In this document: positions 5,533 to 7,577 of the stretch, in pieces
How positions within the stretch are numbered: the stretch's first letter is position 1
Layout: each line of letters opens with the position of its first letter
Assembly (NCBI GenBank): GCA_030637805.1
Contig: DAOWFV010000140.1
Location: forward strand, 1-7,577
DNA from: Acidobacteriota bacterium
GTDB lineage: Bacteria; Acidobacteriota; Thermoanaerobaculia; Thermoanaerobaculales; Sulfomarinibacteraceae
Length of the DNA: 7,577 bases
Direction: 5' to 3'
The notes under the pieces: model-generated
The model's database searches: none
What the model was told of the DNA's origin: nothing
Seen by the model: the letters and a program-made list of their open reading frames with translations, nothing else
Translations under genes and position numbers: made by a program

Positions 5533-5538
5533 TAAGAT
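5533..5538 (+). promoter_or_regulatory. Possible -10 hexamer for a leaderless potassium-channel mRNA
   Basis: TAAGAT ends 6 nt before the GTG start at 5545, and no Shine-Dalgarno sequence is visible upstream of that start. The arrangement resembles TATGAT before the transporter gene at 3409. No -35 match is evident. The 97-nt gap (5448-5544) also holds two short dyads, ctcg-aac-cgag and ctcga-gccaa-tcgag, neither followed by a T-run. Confidence 0.3.
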
Positions 5539-5544
5539 TGTCAG

Positions 5545-6543
5545 GTGGACCACTCCCGTCGAAGAGTCGCCCTGAGATCGCTGACCGCCGGCCTCTCGAT
5601 CATAGGTCTCGGAACCATAGGCTACATGTCGATCGAGCACCAGAGCCTCCTCGACGCGCTCTACATGACCACCATCACCGTCACCACAGTGGGCTTCCGC
5701 GAAGCGTTTCCGTTGTCGCCGGAGGGACGCGCGTTCACGATCTTCCTCGCGTTCGCCGGCATCGGCATTATCCTCATCATCGCGTCGGAGTTCGCGCGCG
5801 TGATGCTCCAGACCGACCTCCGGCAACTGATCGGGCTGCGAAGGGATCTGACCATGATCAAGAAACTGTCCGAGCACATCGTGGTCTGCGGCCACGGGCG
5901 CATGGGGCACGCGGTTGTGGATGTCTTGCGCCAACGAGGCGTTCCATTCGTGGTGGTTGAGACCGATCCCGATCGTTGCCGAGACCTCGAGGAGGCGCAT
6001 CTTCAAGTGGTCCAAGGCGACGCAACCACCGAGGAGGTGCTGCGCGCGGCCGGGGTGGATCGGGCCCGAACCTTTATCGCCTGCCTCGCCGACGATGCCA
6101 ACAACGTCTACTCGATCCTGCTCGCGCGTCAGCTCAAGTCCGACATCACCATCATCGCGAGGGCTGTCGAAGACGGCGCGGAGGAACGCCTGTACCTGGC
6201 CGGCGCCGATCGGGTCATGAACCCCTACCGACTGGGCGGCATGCGACTCGCCATCACCGCTCTCAAACCCGCAGTCACCGACTTTATCGAGGCCTCTCTG
6301 CACGGCACGTCGATGGAGCTCGAGCTCGCAGAGGTGGTGGTTCATCCCTCCAGCGAACTGGCAGGCAAGACCCTCGCCGGCGCGGAGGTCCGTCAACGCT
6401 TCGGAATCATCGTGGTGGCGCTGAAACGTGGCGACAGCAGCACCTTCAACCCGGGTCCCGACGAACGCATCGAGGCCGGCGACGTGCTCGTGGCGCTGGG
6501 GCCGCTCCAGGCCCTTGAACGCATCGAGCAAGCCACACAATGA
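5545..6543 (+). CDS. Two-helix potassium-channel-like protein with RCK (TrkA-N/TrkA-C) domain
   Basis: An inner-membrane ion-channel protein with a cytoplasmic ligand-gating module, similar in plan to MthK-type channels, so K+ conduction controlled by nucleotide or ion binding is expected (family inference). Of 332 residues, about 12-30 form the first helix, 36-47 the pore helix, TVGFRE (48-53) the filter and 62-88 the second helix. Next comes an RCK Rossmann domain with GHGRMG at 116-121, acidic E139 at the end of the second strand (often seen with NAD(H) binding), and GDAT at 158-161. A TrkA-C domain follows at about 252-328. The filter is TVGF-R-E rather than the usual TVGYGD, so the second filter glycine is replaced by arginine. 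The start is GTG 5545 (the only start that keeps helix 1 intact), with no ribosome-binding site seen. The gene ends 4 nt before a heptamer tract and converges on the RND pump gene. A pore-regulatory protein rather than a true channel is the alternative. Confidence 0.88.
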   Translation: MDHSRRRVALRSLTAGLSIIGLGTIGYMSIEHQSLLDALYMTTITVTTVGFREAFPLSPEGRAFTIFLAFAGIGIILIIASEFARVMLQTDLRQLIGLRRDLTMIKKLSEHIVVCGHGRMGHAVVDVLRQRGVPFVVVETDPDRCRDLEEAHLQVVQGDATTEEVLRAAGVDRARTFIACLADDANNVYSILLARQLKSDITIIARAVEDGAEERLYLAGADRVMNPYRLGGMRLAITALKPAVTDFIEASLHGTSMELELAEVVVHPSSELAGKTLAGAEVRQRFGIIVVALKRGDSSTFNPGPDERIEAGDVLVALGPLQALERIEQATQ

Positions 6544-6547
6544 TCTT

Positions 6548-6582
6548 GAGTTTTTAGTTTTGAGTTTTGAGTTTTAAGTTAA
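6548..6582. repeat. Heptamer tandem tract, five units of GAGTTTT type, at the channel-gene 3' end
   Basis: Five exact 7-nt units: gagtttt (6548), tagtttt (6555), gagtttt (6562), gagtttt (6569) and aagttaa (6576). It begins 4 nt after the TGA of the potassium-channel gene and is followed by a perfect GC hairpin at 6584-6600. Stop codons at 6547, 6555, 6561, 6568, 6575 and 6580 cover all three forward frames. Confidence 0.85.
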
Positions 6583-6583
6583 T

Positions 6584-6600
6584 GGCGCCCCGCGGGCGCC
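6584..6600. terminator. Perfect GC hairpin between convergent genes (possible terminator without T-run)
   Basis: GGCGCCC (6584-6590), loop CGC, GGGCGCC (6594-6600): a perfect 7-bp GC stem between the 3' ends of the channel gene (+) and the RND pump gene (-). Neither strand has a T-run directly after the stem, so it is not a classical intrinsic terminator. It stands where the GC modules stand after the other heptamer tracts. Termination or 3'-end protection is a guess. Confidence 0.4.
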
Positions 6601-6628
6601 GTGACGCACCACATCCGGTGAGTTCCTA

Positions 6629-7577
6629 TTAGGTCACGTCGCGAGGCTCGCCCGTGCTCGCCGTGCCCCGCTTCAGGACGAAGTTCCACTTCCAGATCTC
6701 GTAGACACCCGGGTAGACCAGAAGCTCGAGCAGGAACGAGGTGAAGATGCCGCCGATCATGGGAGCGGCGATCCTCTTCATGGTGTCGGCGCCGGCGCCC
6801 ATCGACCACATGATGGGCAGCAAAGCGAGGAAGGTCGTCGTGACGGTCATGAACTTGGGCCGCAAGCGGTGGACCGCGCCCTCCATGATGGCGGCGCGCA
6901 GTTCGGGCAGCGTCCGAAGCCGGCCCTCCTTCCTCGCCTTGTCGTAGGCGAGGTCGAGGTAGAGCAGCATGAAAACACCGGTCTCGGCATCGACCCCGAG
7001 CAGGGCGATGAGACCGACCCAGACGCCGACGCTCATGTTGTAGCCGAGAAAGTGGATGAGCCACACCGCGCCGATGGCGGAGAAGGGCACTGCAAGAATC
7101 ACGATCATGGTCTTGACCGCCGATCGCGTGTTCAAATACAGCAGCAGAAGGATCAGGACGATGGTCACCGGCAGCACGACCTCGAGCTTCTCCTTGACCC
7201 GCTCCATGGCCTCGTACTGGCCGCTCCAGCTGATGGCGTAGCCGGGCGGCAGCTCGACCCGCTCGCGCAGCACGGCGTCGGCCTCGTCGACAAAGGTCTG
7301 CGGATCGCGGTCGGCGAGATCGACATAGACATAGCCGGTCATGAGACCGTCGTCGTTGCGGATCATCCCGGGGCCGCTGCGGATGGTGATCTCCGCGAGC
7401 TGGTCGAGGGCGACCTGACGCTGGTCGGGACCCACCGGAACCAGGATCCGACCCACCGAGTGGACGTCGGCACGGTAGTCGGGGTAGTAGCGGACGTTGA
7501 CCGCGAAGCGTTCCCGGCCCTCGATGGTGGTGGTGATGTTCTCGCCGCCCACCGCCGCCGCCAGGACGTCCTGCGCT
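6629..7577 (-). CDS. Heavy-metal efflux RND transporter, CusA/CzcA family (C-terminal part, cut by window edge)
   Basis: Inner-membrane proton-driven pump of a tripartite metal-efflux system; the family exports Cu+/Ag+ or Co/Zn/Cd across the envelope with a membrane-fusion protein and an outer-membrane channel. About 315 residues are visible, roughly the last third of a family protein of about 1040. The frame stays open to the right edge, so the GTG at 7552 is internal. At the edge the protein reads QDVLAAAVGGENITTTIEGRERF, the typical periplasmic segment. Then come a porter subdomain and hydrophobic segments in order: LEVVLPVTIVLILLLLYL, TMIVILAVPFSAIGAVWLI, VGLIALLGVDAETGVFMLLYLDLAY (the family hallmark), TVTTTFLALLPIMWS and TSFLLELLVYPGVYEIWKW. 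The stop is TAA at 6629-6631. Metal specificity cannot be judged, because the N-terminal region is missing. No partner genes are in the window; they would lie beyond the right edge. Confidence 0.92.
   Translation of the reverse strand, partial: AQDVLAAAVGGENITTTIEGRERFAVNVRYYPDYRADVHSVGRILVPVGPDQRQVALDQLAEITIRSGPGMIRNDDGLMTGYVYVDLADRDPQTFVDEADAVLRERVELPPGYAISWSGQYEAMERVKEKLEVVLPVTIVLILLLLYLNTRSAVKTMIVILAVPFSAIGAVWLIHFLGYNMSVGVWVGLIALLGVDAETGVFMLLYLDLAYDKARKEGRLRTLPELRAAIMEGAVHRLRPKFMTVTTTFLALLPIMWSMGAGADTMKRIAAPMIGGIFTSFLLELLVYPGVYEIWKWNFVLKRGTASTGEPRDVT

Noticed and set aside
5374..6540. Minus-strand open frame of 388 codons antisense to the channel gene
   Set aside because: The opposite strand encodes a complete pore plus RCK protein. 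The antisense product is rich in H, D, G and R without motifs and spans an intergenic region.
7550..7552. GTG at 7552 as the start of a short RND protein
   Set aside because: The reading frame continues to the window edge with typical CusA-family residues (QDVLAAAVGGEN), so the gene is simply cut off.
1..7577. A novel multi-gene defence, secretion or mobile system
   Set aside because: All genes but one belong to known housekeeping or transport families. No transposase, integrase, nuclease, tRNA or phage gene is visible.

Overview
The window is GC-rich bacterial chromosome. It carries six complete protein genes and one gene cut by the right edge. Several starts have strong GGAGG ribosome-binding sites, start codons include ATG and GTG, and the gaps between genes hold dispersed repeats. 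No gene fixes the taxon. A PyrR-led pyrimidine operon, a short (unimodal) QueF, an RND metal pump and AT-rich heptamer repeats inside a GC-rich genome would suit an Acidobacteriota-like or related environmental lineage; this is a low-confidence inference.

Layout. (1) 122-2916, minus strand: pyrR-pyrB-pyrC, a tightly overlapping operon for early UMP synthesis. It is preceded at 2935-2992 by a leader with an intrinsic-terminator-like hairpin, consistent with PyrR-controlled attenuation. (2) 2995-3408: a 400-base gap largely filled by two heptamer-repeat tracts, two related 63-64 bp GC-rich modules and one copy of an 83-bp repeat. (3) 3409-4272, plus strand: an EamA/DMT-type membrane transporter, followed directly by another heptamer tract, a third GC module and a second copy of the 83-bp repeat. 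The transporter therefore lies between direct repeats. (4) 4471-4875, minus: QueF, a queuosine-pathway reductase. (5) 5061-5447, plus: a small two-CxxC protein, probably a zinc ribbon. (6) 5545-6543, plus: a two-helix potassium-channel-like protein with a cytoplasmic RCK (TrkA-N/TrkA-C) module. (7) 6629 to the right edge, minus: the C-terminal third of a CusA/CzcA-type heavy-metal RND pump. It converges on the channel gene across a heptamer tract and a perfect GC hairpin.

The pyr genes clearly work together: PyrR senses uridine nucleotides, while PyrB and PyrC catalyse steps 2 and 3 of the pathway. The other genes appear to be single housekeeping or accessory units with no evident shared pathway.

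No novel multi-gene system (defence, CRISPR, mobile island) is visible. The items most worth following are the pyr leader; the family of 7-nt-period tracts that abut gene 3' ends and are coupled to a conserved GC hairpin module; and the direct repeats flanking the transporter.
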